Assembly (NCBI RefSeq): GCF_013870525.1
Contig: NZ_JACBXD010000041.1
Coordinates: forward strand, 1-64,000
Reading direction: 5' to 3'
DNA length: 64,000 nucleotides
Source of the DNA: Amycolatopsis pittospori
GTDB taxonomy: Bacteria; Actinomycetota; Actinomycetes; Mycobacteriales; Pseudonocardiaceae
The stretch's first letter is position 1. Each line of letters starts with the position of its first letter. The notes under the pieces are model-generated. The model did not search any database and was not told where the DNA came from. It saw only the letters and a program-made list of their open reading frames with translations. The translations under genes were made by a program, and so were the position numbers. Of the stretch, positions 53,465 through 61,093 are shown piece after piece.

Positions 53465-54024
53465 TCGGGCCCGCCGCGTTCGGTGTCCAGCAGGTCGTCG
53501 ACCGACGCGGTGCCCTTGCGGTAGCGGGTCGCGATCTCGGCGTTGATCGTGTCCATCACGCCCTGGACCTCGCGACGGTACGAAGAGACGGAGACCTCTT
53601 CGTCGGCGTAGCGGTTGAGGGCGTTGGCCAGCTTCTCGTTCGACAGGGTGCTGACGTCGGAAAGGTCCGTGTCGCCGATGAGCGCCTCGGCGAACCGCCG
53701 GTGCTCACCCGCCCGCGACGGCTCCAGCCGCTGATGCCTGCCCGAACCCGTGGCCGGGCCGATCGCGTTGTCCGCCAGGATCGCGGCCAGCCGCTCCACC
53801 ACGCTGCTCTCGCCGCCCGAACTCCGGCGCTCCTGCTCCGCCCGCACGATGTCGATCCGCGCGTGCAACAGCCGCCGCAGGTACGACAGGTCGGTCTCCT
53901 CCTGCGCGGCCTCGTCACGGCGCTCGCGCAGCACGGAAAGGGGCAGCTCGCCGAGGTCGCCGAGATACCCAGGGCCGAGCACGCGGTCGATACGACGGCG
54001 ACCACCGGGCCGGACTTCGATCAC
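53461..54024 (-). CDS. rsiG: RsiG-type anti-sigma factor, c-di-GMP-binding
   Basis: 187 aa. Two copies of the c-di-GMP motif E-x3-S-x2-R-x3-Q-x3-D are visible: E43-S47-R50-H54-D58 (ETDLSYLRRLLHARID) and E143-S147-R150-Q154-D158 (EVSVSSYRREVQGVMD), the first with His at the Gln position. In Streptomyces RsiG, loaded with c-di-GMP, holds the sporulation sigma factor WhiG. Earlier annotation is AmfC (aerial mycelium formation). No whiG is in the window. Coupled to the asparaginase gene. Confidence 0.88.
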   Translation of the reverse strand: MIEVRPGGRRRIDRVLGPGYLGDLGELPLSVLRERRDEAAQEETDLSYLRRLLHARIDIVRAEQERRSSGGESSVVERLAAILADNAIGPATGSGRHQRLEPSRAGEHRRFAEALIGDTDLSDVSTLSNEKLANALNRYADEEVSVSSYRREVQGVMDTINAEIATRYRKGTASVDDLLDTERGGPE

Positions 54025-54239
54025 CGGGCTAGCTTAACGCGCGCCGAGCGAAATGTTCCGCGGGGAGCGATACCACAAAGATCTTCGCCCCTCCCGGCCA
54101 CCTGCCCAGTCCTGCCCGGTTCTCGTTGCGCCCCCATCGCTCTTTCGGTTCCTTCCAGAGCGCGCCCCCCACCCGTCCCGGGGGCGGCCCCTGGTCCAGT
54201 CTACCGGGGGTGGCGGGGGAAAAGGGCTGGTCAGCGGAG

Positions 54240-54269
54240 TTGTCCACAGGTGGGGCGAGTTGTGGACAA
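54240..54269. other. Inverted pair of perfect DnaA boxes
   Basis: TTGTCCACA (54240-54248) and TGTGGACAA (54261-54269) are perfect actinobacterial DnaA boxes in inverted orientation, 12 bp apart. A weaker TGTGGATGG follows at 54274. Possibly a DnaA control or titration site upstream of rsiG. Confidence 0.55.
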
Positions 54270-54323
54270 CTGGTGTGGATGGGCGTGGTGAAGGTGCCTT
54301 CGTCGTCTGAGCCGGGGACGGTG

Positions 54324-54368
54324 ACTGTGTGGATTTTGGGACATCTGACGTCCCAAAATCCACACAGT
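54324..54368. terminator. Perfect 19-bp palindrome
   Basis: ACTGTGTGGATTTTGGGAC (54324-54342) pairs with 54350-54368, loop ATCTGAC. AT-richer than its surroundings. Located downstream of the ygfZ stop on the minus strand. Confidence 0.6.
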
Positions 54369-54397
54369 CCTGCGAGAACGTCCCTGTCAGGAGGGGG

Positions 54398-54437
54398 TGT
54401 GCGGAAAGAGGGACACTCAACGTCCCTATTTCCACAC
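54398..54437. repeat. Imperfect palindrome related to the previous one
   Basis: GTGTGCGGAAAGAGGGAC and GTCCCTATTTCCACAC pair imperfectly around ACTCAAC. The GTGTG, GGGAC and loop positions parallel 54324-54368, suggesting a diverged tandem copy. Confidence 0.5.
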
Positions 54438-54511
54438 GCCCGCCCGTCAGACCCGAAGCCCGTCAGACCTGAAGCCCGTCACGCCCGAAGCGTGTCCAGA
54501 CCCGGCGCGGC

Positions 54512-55648
54512 TCAGCCCCGCAGGCGCTGAGCGGCCTCCCGGCCGGGAGCGGGTGCCTCACCGGGCACGGAGTCCGGATCGATCGCGGCCTGCACGACGC
54601 GGTCCTCGGCACCGGCCAGCAGTTCGGCACCCGGTTGCGTCGAGCGTTTGACCAGCGCCAACGCGATCGGTCCCAGCTCGTGGTGCTGCACCACGCTGCC
54701 CACACGTCCGATCGTCCGCTCGCCCAGCATCACCGGGTCACCGGTCTCCGGCGTGATCTCCGGCGAGCCGTCCAGGTGCAGCAGCGCCATGTACCGCGGC
54801 GGCCGTCCGACGTTGTGGACCTTCGCGACGGTCTCTTGCCCGCGGTAGCAGCCCTTCGCCACGTGCGCGGCGGAGTCGACCCAGTTCACCTCGTGCGGGA
54901 TCGTGCGCTCGTCGGTGTCGAGGCCCAGCCGCGGCCGCAGCGACTCGACGCGCAGCGCGTCGAACGCCCAGCTGCCCGCCGGTCGCGCGCCCGCGTCGGT
55001 GAGGCGGCGCCACCAGTCGGCCAGTTCGGCGCGGGGGACGGCCAGGTCGACGCTGTTGCGTCCTGGCCACGGCATCCGACGCGCGAAACCGCCGGGGATC
55101 GCCACCACGGTGTACGGCTCCGCGTCCAGCGTGACGCCGACGGACGCCAGCACACGGTCCGCGTCGGGGCCCAGGACGGTCAGCAGTGCCAGCTCTTCGC
55201 CGACATCGCGGATGTCCACTTTGGACCAGAATTTCATGGCTTCGAGGTAGTCGCGCAGCGTCTGCTTGCCGCCGGACGGGAACGCGCTGGTGGCCACGGC
55301 GCCGGGATCGCTGTCCAGCCACACCGTGCCGTCCGCGTGCGCGACCACCATGTGGGTGTCGACGCGGCCGTGGCTGTCCAGGACGAGCGCCTCGGTGCCG
55401 GTGCCTTCGGCGAGCCCGGTGACGTGCTGCGAGATCACCAAATGCAGCCAGGACAACCGTTCTTCCCCGGTCACGGCCAGGATCTCGCGGTGCGAACGGT
55501 CGATCACGACCGCGCCGCGCGTCGCCGTCCGTTGCTCGGCGAAGGGGTCTCCCCAATGCCACGGGACACCCTCTTCAGGATGCCCGTCTGGTGCCGCGAT
55601 CGGTCCGGGAAGGTCGAGCAAGGGGGAGCGGTAGGGCATAAAACCCAT
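54512..55648 (-). CDS. ygfZ: YgfZ/GcvT-like folate-binding protein
   Basis: 378 aa. The YgfZ signature is in VAKGCYRGQETVAKVHNVG; the GcvT fold is seen in AVVIDRSHREILAVTGEERLSWLHLVISQHV and DALRVESLRPRLGLD. YgfZ supports Fe-S enzyme repair or assembly with tetrahydrofolate. ATG 55648 (or ATG 55639) leaves only 15-30 bp to the divergent pabC start, so promoters must overlap coding sequence. Confidence 0.85.
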   Translation of the reverse strand: MGFMPYRSPLLDLPGPIAAPDGHPEEGVPWHWGDPFAEQRTATRGAVVIDRSHREILAVTGEERLSWLHLVISQHVTGLAEGTGTEALVLDSHGRVDTHMVVAHADGTVWLDSDPGAVATSAFPSGGKQTLRDYLEAMKFWSKVDIRDVGEELALLTVLGPDADRVLASVGVTLDAEPYTVVAIPGGFARRMPWPGRNSVDLAVPRAELADWWRRLTDAGARPAGSWAFDALRVESLRPRLGLDTDERTIPHEVNWVDSAAHVAKGCYRGQETVAKVHNVGRPPRYMALLHLDGSPEITPETGDPVMLGERTIGRVGSVVQHHELGPIALALVKRSTQPGAELLAGAEDRVVQAAIDPDSVPGEAPAPGREAAQRLRG

Positions 55649-55669
55649 GCTAGTGAGTACCGTGTGAGT

Positions 55670-56524
55670 ATGCGCGTGCTTGCCTTTCTCGATGGGACCC
55701 TGGCCGACCCCGAAGCCGCTCACCTGCGGGTGGACGATCTGGGACTGCTTCGCGGCGACGGCGTGTTCGAGACGATCCTCGTGGTCGACGGGCGACCACG
55801 CGAGCTTCGTCCACATCTCGACAGGCTGGCCCGCTCCGCCGCCATGCTCGACCTTCCCGAGCCGGACCTCGCGGCCTGGGAACGCGCCGCGCGGGTCGTC
55901 ATCGAGAACTGGTCCGGCACCGCCGAGATGGCCCTGAAACTGGTGTACACCAGGGGAATCGACGGCGATCCGGAGGCGAAGCCGTTCGGGTTCGCACTCG
56001 GTGTGGAGATCGACGAGAAGGTGCTTCGCGCCCGTGTCGAGGGCGTCGCGGCGGTCACCCTGGAACGCGGGATCGAGCCCGAACTGGCGGACCGCGCGCC
56101 GTGGCTGCTGCTCGGTGCGAAGTCGATTTCGTACGGGGTCAACATGGCCGCGCTGCGCGAGGCCGCCCGCCGTGGAGCGAGCGATGTGATTTTCACCGCC
56201 GCCAACGGTTCGGTCTTCGAAGGACCGACTTCGACGGTCGTCCTCGCGAAGGACAAGACGCTCTACACGCCGCCGGCGAGCATCGGCATCCTGCCGGGGA
56301 CGACGCAGGCGGCGCTCTTCCGCGGGGCCGAGCGGGCGGGCTGGTCGATCAAGGTCGAGCCGCTCCAGGTTTCGGATCTCACCGGGGGCGAGGGGCTGTT
56401 CCTGGCCTCGTCGGTCCGGAAGCTGACCCGGGTGCACACACTCGACGGTGTCGCGCTGGGCGACTCCAGCGCCATCCACGCCGAACTGGTCGCCGCTTAC
56501 GAGAGCGAGTACGCGATCAGCTGA
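55670..56524 (+). CDS. pabC: Aminodeoxychorismate lyase, class IV aminotransferase
   Basis: 284 aa from ATG 55670; GTG 55664 is an alternative, and no clear ribosome site precedes either. Fold-type IV PLP enzyme: LRVDDLGLLRGDGVFETILV, the PLP Lys in LLLGAKSISYGVNM, VIFTAANGSVFEGPTSTVVL and FLASSVRKLTRV. Makes p-aminobenzoate for folate; the folate-binding YgfZ is divergent. Corresponds to M. tuberculosis Rv0812 by position. Confidence 0.8.
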   Translation: MRVLAFLDGTLADPEAAHLRVDDLGLLRGDGVFETILVVDGRPRELRPHLDRLARSAAMLDLPEPDLAAWERAARVVIENWSGTAEMALKLVYTRGIDGDPEAKPFGFALGVEIDEKVLRARVEGVAAVTLERGIEPELADRAPWLLLGAKSISYGVNMAALREAARRGASDVIFTAANGSVFEGPTSTVVLAKDKTLYTPPASIGILPGTTQAALFRGAERAGWSIKVEPLQVSDLTGGEGLFLASSVRKLTRVHTLDGVALGDSSAIHAELVAAYESEYAIS

Positions 56525-56930
56525 GCGCGCTGATGATCAGCAGGTGCGGCAGGATCGCCTCTTCGCGATAGGCCGCGATCTTGTGGTGCCCGTCGAGGAT
56601 CACCGTCGCCTCACCGGTTTCCAGGACCACGGCCACCGGCCGGTGCCCGGTCTTGATCGCCGTCCGGTAGTAGCCGACGCGGGAGACGTCGGCGGGCGGC
56701 CAGTCGGCGCTCGGGGTCAGAAAGCGGTCCTCGGTCAGTCTTTCGGGGCCGTCGACCTGGTACTCACCGTCGGCGAAGAGATCGAGAAGCGGGCGAAGCG
56801 TATCGCCGAGCGGACGTCTCATCTGCCCGGTCGCCAGTGCGATCCGCAGCGACTGCGGCAGTTCGGGTTGGGCCGGGACCGAATTCGTGTCGATGACACC
56901 TGTGCCACCGTCGACCTTTACCTGTTCCAC
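56517..56930 (-). CDS. ParB/sulfiredoxin-like domain protein
   Basis: 137 aa if GTG 56930 is the start. The core motif ATVILDGHHKIAAYREEA matches the ParB N-terminal/sulfiredoxin fold, as do VGYYRTAIKTGHRPVAVVLETGE. It overlaps pxpC by 13 bp and pabC (convergent) by 8 bp. A stand-alone domain without HTH. Function unknown; a nuclease-like or phosphotransfer role is possible. Confidence 0.55.
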   Translation of the reverse strand: MEQVKVDGGTGVIDTNSVPAQPELPQSLRIALATGQMRRPLGDTLRPLLDLFADGEYQVDGPERLTEDRFLTPSADWPPADVSRVGYYRTAIKTGHRPVAVVLETGEATVILDGHHKIAAYREEAILPHLLIISALS

Positions 56931-57793
56931 ACCCTCGTGGACGAGTGGAAGCGGAGAAGGGTTCCGGGACGGGCCTGCGCGAGGGCCGGGAGTGACGCCT
57001 GTCTCACCACGGCGGCCACCGGATAACCACCGGTAGTTGGATGATCCGCCAAGAACACGACCGGCAGCCCGTCCGGTGGCACCTGCACGGCGCCGGTCAA
57101 CAGGCCTTCGCTCGGAAGTTCCTTCTCGGCGTAGTCGCCTTCGCGGGTTAGCGGAGTCCCATCGAGCCGAAGGCCGACGCGGTTGGACTCGGCCGTCACC
57201 GTCCAGGTCTTCGCGAGACCGGCTTCCAGGCCTTCGAACCAGTGCGCCCGCGGACCCGGCTCGACCGGCACCACCAGTTCCGCCGCGGCCACCGTGGGCA
57301 CCACGACGTCGGCGCCGCCGGGCACTCCGGACGGAGTGCCGAGCGGGAGGACGTCGCCCGCCCGCAGTGGCGCGGGACCGATCTCCGAGAGGACGTCCCG
57401 CGAGCGGCTGCCGAGTTCGGCGTCGACCGCGATTCCGCCGGAAACCGCCAGGTAGCAACGTAATCCGGTGGCGGGCGCGCCGATCGTCACGACCTGACCC
57501 GGCGCCAGCCACAGCGCCGCATGCGATCCGGCCGCGCGGCCGTCGACGTCGACGGGCACCGCCGGCCCGGTCACGGCGACGGTGCAGGACGCCGTCGCGC
57601 GCAGCCGAAGTCCGCCGAACAGGCACTCGACGCCCGCGGCCGCTTCGTCGTTGCCGACGAGTCTGTTGGCCAGCTTCAGCGCCGGGACGTCCAGCGCGCC
57701 GGACGGCGGGACGCCGAGATGCGCGTACCCGGTCCTGCCGAGGTCCTGGACCAGCGCGAGCGGACCGGTGTCGACCACTTCGAGGGCCCTCAT
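56918..57793 (-). CDS. pxpC: 5-oxoprolinase subunit C-like protein (biotin-dependent carboxyltransferase family)
   Basis: 291 aa. VVDTGPLALVQDLGRTGYAHLGVPPSGALD and ANRLVGNDEAAAGVECLFGG are the KipA/PxpC signature, with YLAVSGGIAVDAELGSRS later. Together with PxpB and PxpA it forms the ATP-driven 5-oxoprolinase. It overlaps pxpB by 4 bp. No pxpA is in this window. Confidence 0.85.
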   Translation of the reverse strand: MRALEVVDTGPLALVQDLGRTGYAHLGVPPSGALDVPALKLANRLVGNDEAAAGVECLFGGLRLRATASCTVAVTGPAVPVDVDGRAAGSHAALWLAPGQVVTIGAPATGLRCYLAVSGGIAVDAELGSRSRDVLSEIGPAPLRAGDVLPLGTPSGVPGGADVVVPTVAAAELVVPVEPGPRAHWFEGLEAGLAKTWTVTAESNRVGLRLDGTPLTREGDYAEKELPSEGLLTGAVQVPPDGLPVVFLADHPTTGGYPVAAVVRQASLPALAQARPGTLLRFHSSTRVWNR

Positions 57794-58401
57794 CCGGCAC
57801 TCCGGAACCGCACGCGGTCGCCGGGGGCGAACAACGCGGGCGGATCGGCGCGCGGGTCGAACAGGACGGTCCGCGTATGACCGATCAGCCGCCAGCCACC
57901 GGGTGAGACGCGCGGGTAGACGCCGGTGAACTCCCCCGCGATCCCGACCGAACCGGGTGGGACGCGGGTGCGCGGCGTCGAGAGACGTGGCTGCCGGAGC
58001 GGCTCGGGAAGTCCTGTGAGATAACCGAAACCGGGTGCGAAACCGGTGAACGCGACCGTGTAGACGGCGTCGGTGTGCAGCCGGACGACGTCCTCGATGG
58101 ACACTCCGGCGTCTTGTGCGACGAGTTCGAGGTCTTCACCGTCGTAGGTGACGTCCAGGGTGATCTCGCGGGGCCGGCCGCCGGGTGGGTGTTCGAGATC
58201 GGCGTCGGCGAGGAGTTCACGAACGGCCGCGAGTGCGCCCGATCCCGGCGTTTCCACCACGAGCAGGCTGCGGGCGCCGGGGACGAGTTCGGCGACGCCG
58301 TCCGGACGCGAGGCCGCGACCGTGGCGTGCGCCGCGATCGTCTGGGTCAGGGAATCACAGTCGAGCAGGGCGGCGTGCTCGCCGTAGGCACGCCACCGCA
58401 C
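57790..58401 (-). CDS. pxpB: 5-oxoprolinase subunit B-like protein
   Basis: 203 aa. KipI/PxpB-type: VTYDGEDLELVAQDAGVSIEDVVRLHTDAVYTVAFTGFAPGFGYLTGLPE, PRTRVPPGSVGIAGEFTGVYPRVSPGGWRLIG. It precedes pxpC by a 4-bp overlap. Historically called allophanate-hydrolase-like or kinase inhibitor KipI. Confidence 0.88.
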   Translation of the reverse strand: MRWRAYGEHAALLDCDSLTQTIAAHATVAASRPDGVAELVPGARSLLVVETPGSGALAAVRELLADADLEHPPGGRPREITLDVTYDGEDLELVAQDAGVSIEDVVRLHTDAVYTVAFTGFAPGFGYLTGLPEPLRQPRLSTPRTRVPPGSVGIAGEFTGVYPRVSPGGWRLIGHTRTVLFDPRADPPALFAPGDRVRFRSAG

Positions 58402-58410
58402 GGGAAACGG

Positions 58411-59043
58411 TCAGCCCACCACGCGACGCAACAGCGCCGACGTGTGCGGCTGAAGTTCCTGGCCCATCATGGCGCGTTCCTCGACGTAGCCGAGTTCACC
58501 GTTGACGATGCCGTAAAGCCGCTGGGACGCCGTGACGTCCTTCGCGGTCGAAGAACGGACGACGGCGTCGGTGCCGAGTTCCCAGGCGGGGACCGACGCC
58601 TTGCCGCGCGGCTTGCCGTAGAAGAGCTCGATGATGCCGGTGTTGTGGGTCAGCAGCAGTTCGATCGTGTCGTCGGCCTGCGGGCGCCAGAACCCGGACT
58701 CGCGCGCGGCGGGACGGATGACGTTGCCGTCGTCGTCCAGCAGCCAGGCGCGCGATTCGTGCGTGAGGAAGGGGCGGCCGTCGTGCGCGATGGTCAGCTG
58801 CATGCCGAACCGGTACGGGCCGTCGATGGTCGGGTAATCGACCTCGCCTTCGCCGCGCCACACGCCGACGAGCGGCAGCAGCGCCAGGCAGGCGTCATTG
58901 AGGTTCGGGCCTTCGCGCAGGTTCGCCGTGTCGCCCGGGATGGGCAGGTCAGGAAGGGTGCCGTACGGAGGGAGGTTGCGTTCGCGCGTTTCTTCCGCGC
59001 GCTTCTCCGCGGCCTGGATGGCCTCGTCGCCACTAGCCGTCAT
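58411..59043 (-). CDS. Nitrobindin-like FABP-family protein
   Basis: 210 aa. GVWRGEGEVDYPTI is the nitrobindin signature (GxWxGxGxxxYPTI), with a beta-barrel to about 205 and the likely haem-ligand His in LQPHTSALLRRVVG. Bacterial nitrobindins bind ferric haem and isomerise peroxynitrite or sense NO. Positional match to M. tuberculosis Rv0813c from memory. Confidence 0.82.
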   Translation of the reverse strand: MTASGDEAIQAAEKRAEETRERNLPPYGTLPDLPIPGDTANLREGPNLNDACLALLPLVGVWRGEGEVDYPTIDGPYRFGMQLTIAHDGRPFLTHESRAWLLDDDGNVIRPAARESGFWRPQADDTIELLLTHNTGIIELFYGKPRGKASVPAWELGTDAVVRSSTAKDVTASQRLYGIVNGELGYVEERAMMGQELQPHTSALLRRVVG

Positions 59044-59046
59044 GGG

Positions 59047-59154
59047 TCAGCGCTGGTCGGCGTACAGCCGGTAGACGACGTACACGGCGAACCACGTGAT
59101 CGCGACGCCGGCGAGGACCAGCAGTGTCGTAAACAGGATCTCCACGACACGCAC
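59047..59154 (-). CDS. Very small membrane protein
   Basis: 35 aa (GTG 59154; GTG 59145 would give 32 aa). Almost entirely one hydrophobic helix (ILFTTLLVLAGVAITWFAVYVVY) with RLYADQR at the end. It precedes the nitrobindin-like gene by 3 bp. Accepted because of the tight coupling and clear membrane pattern; function unknown. Confidence 0.5.
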   Translation of the reverse strand: MRVVEILFTTLLVLAGVAITWFAVYVVYRLYADQR

Positions 59155-59208
59155 TTTAGTCGCTACCTGCTCAGACGGCCTCGCACAGGGTGCGTGGCAG
59201 TGCCCACA

Positions 59209-59265
59209 AGTACAGGAAGGCCCCCTTCCTTGCGTCCAACGCAAGGAAGGGGGCCTTCCTGTACT
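59209..59265. terminator. Perfect 27-bp palindrome before the DUF1416 stop
   Basis: AGTACAGGAAGGCCCCCTTC (from 59209, stem to 59235) pairs over 27 bp with 59239-59265, loop CCA. It sits 7 bp 3' of the DUF1416 gene, so it probably ends the sulfur operon. The AAGGCC core recalls the inner hairpin of 2731-2994. Confidence 0.7.
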
Positions 59266-59272
59266 CGAGTGG

Positions 59273-59584
59273 TCAGGCGACGGAGATCGCCAGCTGGTGC
59301 ACTCCGGGGCCCTGCGCGGTGACGGACGCCTCGCCGTTGCCGGAGCGGTGCAGCGCGCGAACCGTCCAGTCGCCGGGAGCCGCGTAGAAGCGGAAGTCGC
59401 CGTCGGCCGACGAGACGACCTCGCCGGTGAAGTCGCCGCCGCCGTCCAGCAACCGGACGAAGGCGCCACCGACGGGCCCTTCCGCACCGGTCACCTTGCC
59501 GGCCAGTACGACCTGGCCGCGGGTGTCGTAATCGGCGGGCGTGGCCTCCTGGACCGGCGCTCCGCAGCTGTCGTCTGCCGCCAT
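59273..59584 (-). CDS. DUF1416 (SseC-like) protein
   Basis: 103 aa from ATG 59584, which shares its A with the upstream stop (TGATG). A small beta-sandwich: DSCGAPVQ at the N-terminus, GQVVLAGKVTGAEGPVGGAFVRLLD and DGDFRFYAAPGDWTVRALH. It is always paired with the upstream sulfurtransferase in actinobacteria and may be its partner or sulfur acceptor; that role is inferred. Confidence 0.85.
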   Translation of the reverse strand: MAADDSCGAPVQEATPADYDTRGQVVLAGKVTGAEGPVGGAFVRLLDGGGDFTGEVVSSADGDFRFYAAPGDWTVRALHRSGNGEASVTAQGPGVHQLAISVA

Positions 59585-60420
59585 CACTTAGCTCCCAACT
59601 CGACCGGCACGCCGACGAGCGAGCCGTATTCCGTCCATGAACCGTCGTAGTTCTTGACGGCGTCGTAGCCGAGGAGCTCGTGCAGCGCGAACCACGCGAT
59701 GGACGAACGCTCACCGATCCGGCAGTACGCGATCGTGGACTTCGACTCGTCGAGGCCCTCGTCGGAGTACAGCTCCTTGATCTCTTCCTCGGTCTTGAAG
59801 GTGCCGTCCTCGTTGGCGACCTTCGCCCACGGGACGTTCAGGGCGCCGGGGATGTGGCCCGGGACCTGGGACTGCTCCTGCGGAAGGTGCGCCGGGGCGA
59901 GCAGCTTGCCGGAGAACTCGTCGGGGGAACGCACGTCGACGAAGTTGCTGGCACCGATGGCCTGGACGACCTCGTCGCGGAACGCGCGGATCGAGAGGTC
60001 CTGCTCCTTGGCCTGGTAGGTGGTGGCCTCGCGCTTGACGTCCTCGGAGTTCAGCTCGCGGCCGTCGAGCTCCCACTTCTTGCGGCCGCCGTCGAGCAGC
60101 TGCACGTTCTCGTGGCCGTAGAGCTTGAAGTACCAGTACGCGTAAGCGGCGAACCAGTTGTTGTTGCCGCCGTAGAGGACGACGCGGTCGTCGTTCGAGA
60201 TGCCCTTCTCGGAGAGCAGCTTCTCGAAGCCCTCCTTGTTGACGAAGTCGCGGCGGACCCCGTCCTGCAGGTCCTTGCGCCAGTCGAACTTCACCGCACC
60301 GCGGATGTGTCCGTTGTCGTACGCGGTCGTGTCCTCGTCGACCTCGATGAACACGACACCGGGGGTGTCCAGGTTCTCCTCGGCCCACTGGGTGGTGACC
60401 AGGACGTCTTCACGGCTCAT
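59584..60420 (-). CDS. Thiosulfate sulfurtransferase (rhodanese)
   Basis: 278 aa with two rhodanese domains; only the second is active, with the loop Cys in STIAYCRIGERSS, the CRxGxR pattern of thiosulfate sulfurtransferases. The first carries ALSTEEL-like remains (DVLVTTQWAEENLDTPGVVFIE). Transfers sulfane sulfur, so it serves cysteine or Fe-S biosynthesis. Coupled to DUF1416 and downstream of a DUF4395 gene; probably controlled by the cysteine leader peptide further upstream. Confidence 0.9.
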   Translation of the reverse strand: MSREDVLVTTQWAEENLDTPGVVFIEVDEDTTAYDNGHIRGAVKFDWRKDLQDGVRRDFVNKEGFEKLLSEKGISNDDRVVLYGGNNNWFAAYAYWYFKLYGHENVQLLDGGRKKWELDGRELNSEDVKREATTYQAKEQDLSIRAFRDEVVQAIGASNFVDVRSPDEFSGKLLAPAHLPQEQSQVPGHIPGALNVPWAKVANEDGTFKTEEEIKELYSDEGLDESKSTIAYCRIGERSSIAWFALHELLGYDAVKNYDGSWTEYGSLVGVPVELGAK

Positions 60421-60441
60421 GGAGCTGACTCTCTTTCTGGG

Positions 60442-60876
60442 TTAGGACGCGCGCGGGCTGGGGCTGAAACGCTTGATGAGCAGGAACATCTCGCAACCGA
60501 GACAGAAGTTGAACGCCGCGTTGAGGAAGGCCGCGAACAGCGCGAACGCCGTCGCCACGAAGCCGAGCGCGGTCAGGCCGGCGGCGAACCCGATGGTGCC
60601 GACGACGGCGAAGACGAACCCGACGGCCTGCGCGAACCGCAGTGGGGCGGCGTCCTCGCGTTCCGTCGTCGGGCCGAGCCGGGGCGCGACCAGATAGCGG
60701 TAGACGAGCGAATAAGGCGCCGGCTTCAGGCCGATGAAGGCACCGATCGCGAACACCACCGCCTGCGCCGCGAGCAGTGGCCACCACTGGGTGATGAGCA
60801 CGACCGCGAGCACGATCGTCGTCAGGATGGCGGCGAAACGAGGACCACGGGGGTCGACGGCCGGTCCTGCGGACAT
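60442..60876 (-). CDS. DUF4395 membrane protein
   Basis: 144 aa from ATG 60876 with AGGAGGATC upstream. About four transmembrane helices (positions about 12-32, 35-52, 80-100, 102-125) and a CxxC motif in NAAFNFCLGCEMFLLI at the end. DUF4395 proteins accompany thiosulfate sulfurtransferases and thioredoxins, so a redox or sulfur-transport role is likely. Confidence 0.8.
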   Translation of the reverse strand: MSAGPAVDPRGPRFAAILTTIVLAVVLITQWWPLLAAQAVVFAIGAFIGLKPAPYSLVYRYLVAPRLGPTTEREDAAPLRFAQAVGFVFAVVGTIGFAAGLTALGFVATAFALFAAFLNAAFNFCLGCEMFLLIKRFSPSPRAS

Positions 60877-60906
60877 GGATCCTCCTGCGAACGAGAGGGA
60901 AGAGGT

Positions 60907-60925
60907 GCGTGCCGGATCGGCACGC
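60907..60925 (-). promoter_or_regulatory. Attenuator-like hairpin between leader peptide and DUF4395
   Basis: GCGTGCCG and CGGCACGC form a perfect 8-bp stem with a 3-nt loop in the 68-bp gap between the leader peptide stop and the DUF4395 start. Placement fits control by ribosome stalling on the peptide. Confidence 0.4.
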
Positions 60926-60944
60926 GCAGGCATGAGGGCGTGGT

Positions 60945-61043
60945 TCAGCGAACGCCGGGCCGAGCCGGACACAGGCTGCTGCGAACGCGGCACAGATCCA
61001 CTGCGCGGCGCTGGGTCAGCAAGGTTCGGGGCAGCCTGTTCAC
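60945..61043 (-). CDS. Cysteine-containing leader peptide
   Basis: 32 aa from GTG 61043: a basic N-terminus, then RRAVDLCRVRSSLCPAR. It matches the pattern of actinobacterial leader peptides (RR-x-VDL-x-R-x-x-S-x-LC) found before cysteine-related genes, including those shown in mycobacteria to sense cysteine by translation. A -10-like TACCCT ends 8 bp before the GTG, so the mRNA is probably leaderless. The sulfur operon follows. Confidence 0.65.
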   Translation of the reverse strand: MNRLPRTLLTQRRAVDLCRVRSSLCPARPGVR

Positions 61044-61050
61044 GGGTGCG

Positions 61051-61056
61051 AGGGTA
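61051..61056 (-). promoter_or_regulatory. -10 element for the leaderless leader peptide
   Basis: On the minus strand, TACCCT (matching TANNNT) is followed by 7 bp and then the GTG at 61043, the spacing for a transcript starting at the first base of the start codon. Confidence 0.4.
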
Positions 61057-61093
61057 CGCAGAGCTCCCTCAGGTTGGGAACCGTGTTCACACC

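Larger units (their letters stand above)
54025..54511. other. 487-bp spacer with DnaA boxes and two palindromes
   Basis: The largest gene-free stretch. It holds a pair of perfect inverted DnaA-box 9-mers (54240-54269), two palindromes (54324-54368 and 54398-54437) and a run of Pro-coding GGGG/CCCC sequence. Open frames here have no homology-like pattern and are rejected. It lies between two minus-strand genes, upstream of rsiG. Confidence 0.6.

Noticed and set aside
54240..54269. Chromosome origin of replication
   Set aside because: Only two or three boxes and no dnaA, dnaN or AT-rich unwinding region nearby.
54034..54435. Open frame of 133 codons in the spacer upstream of rsiG
   Set aside because: Encoded partly by palindromes and DnaA boxes; proline/serine low complexity and no plausible start context.
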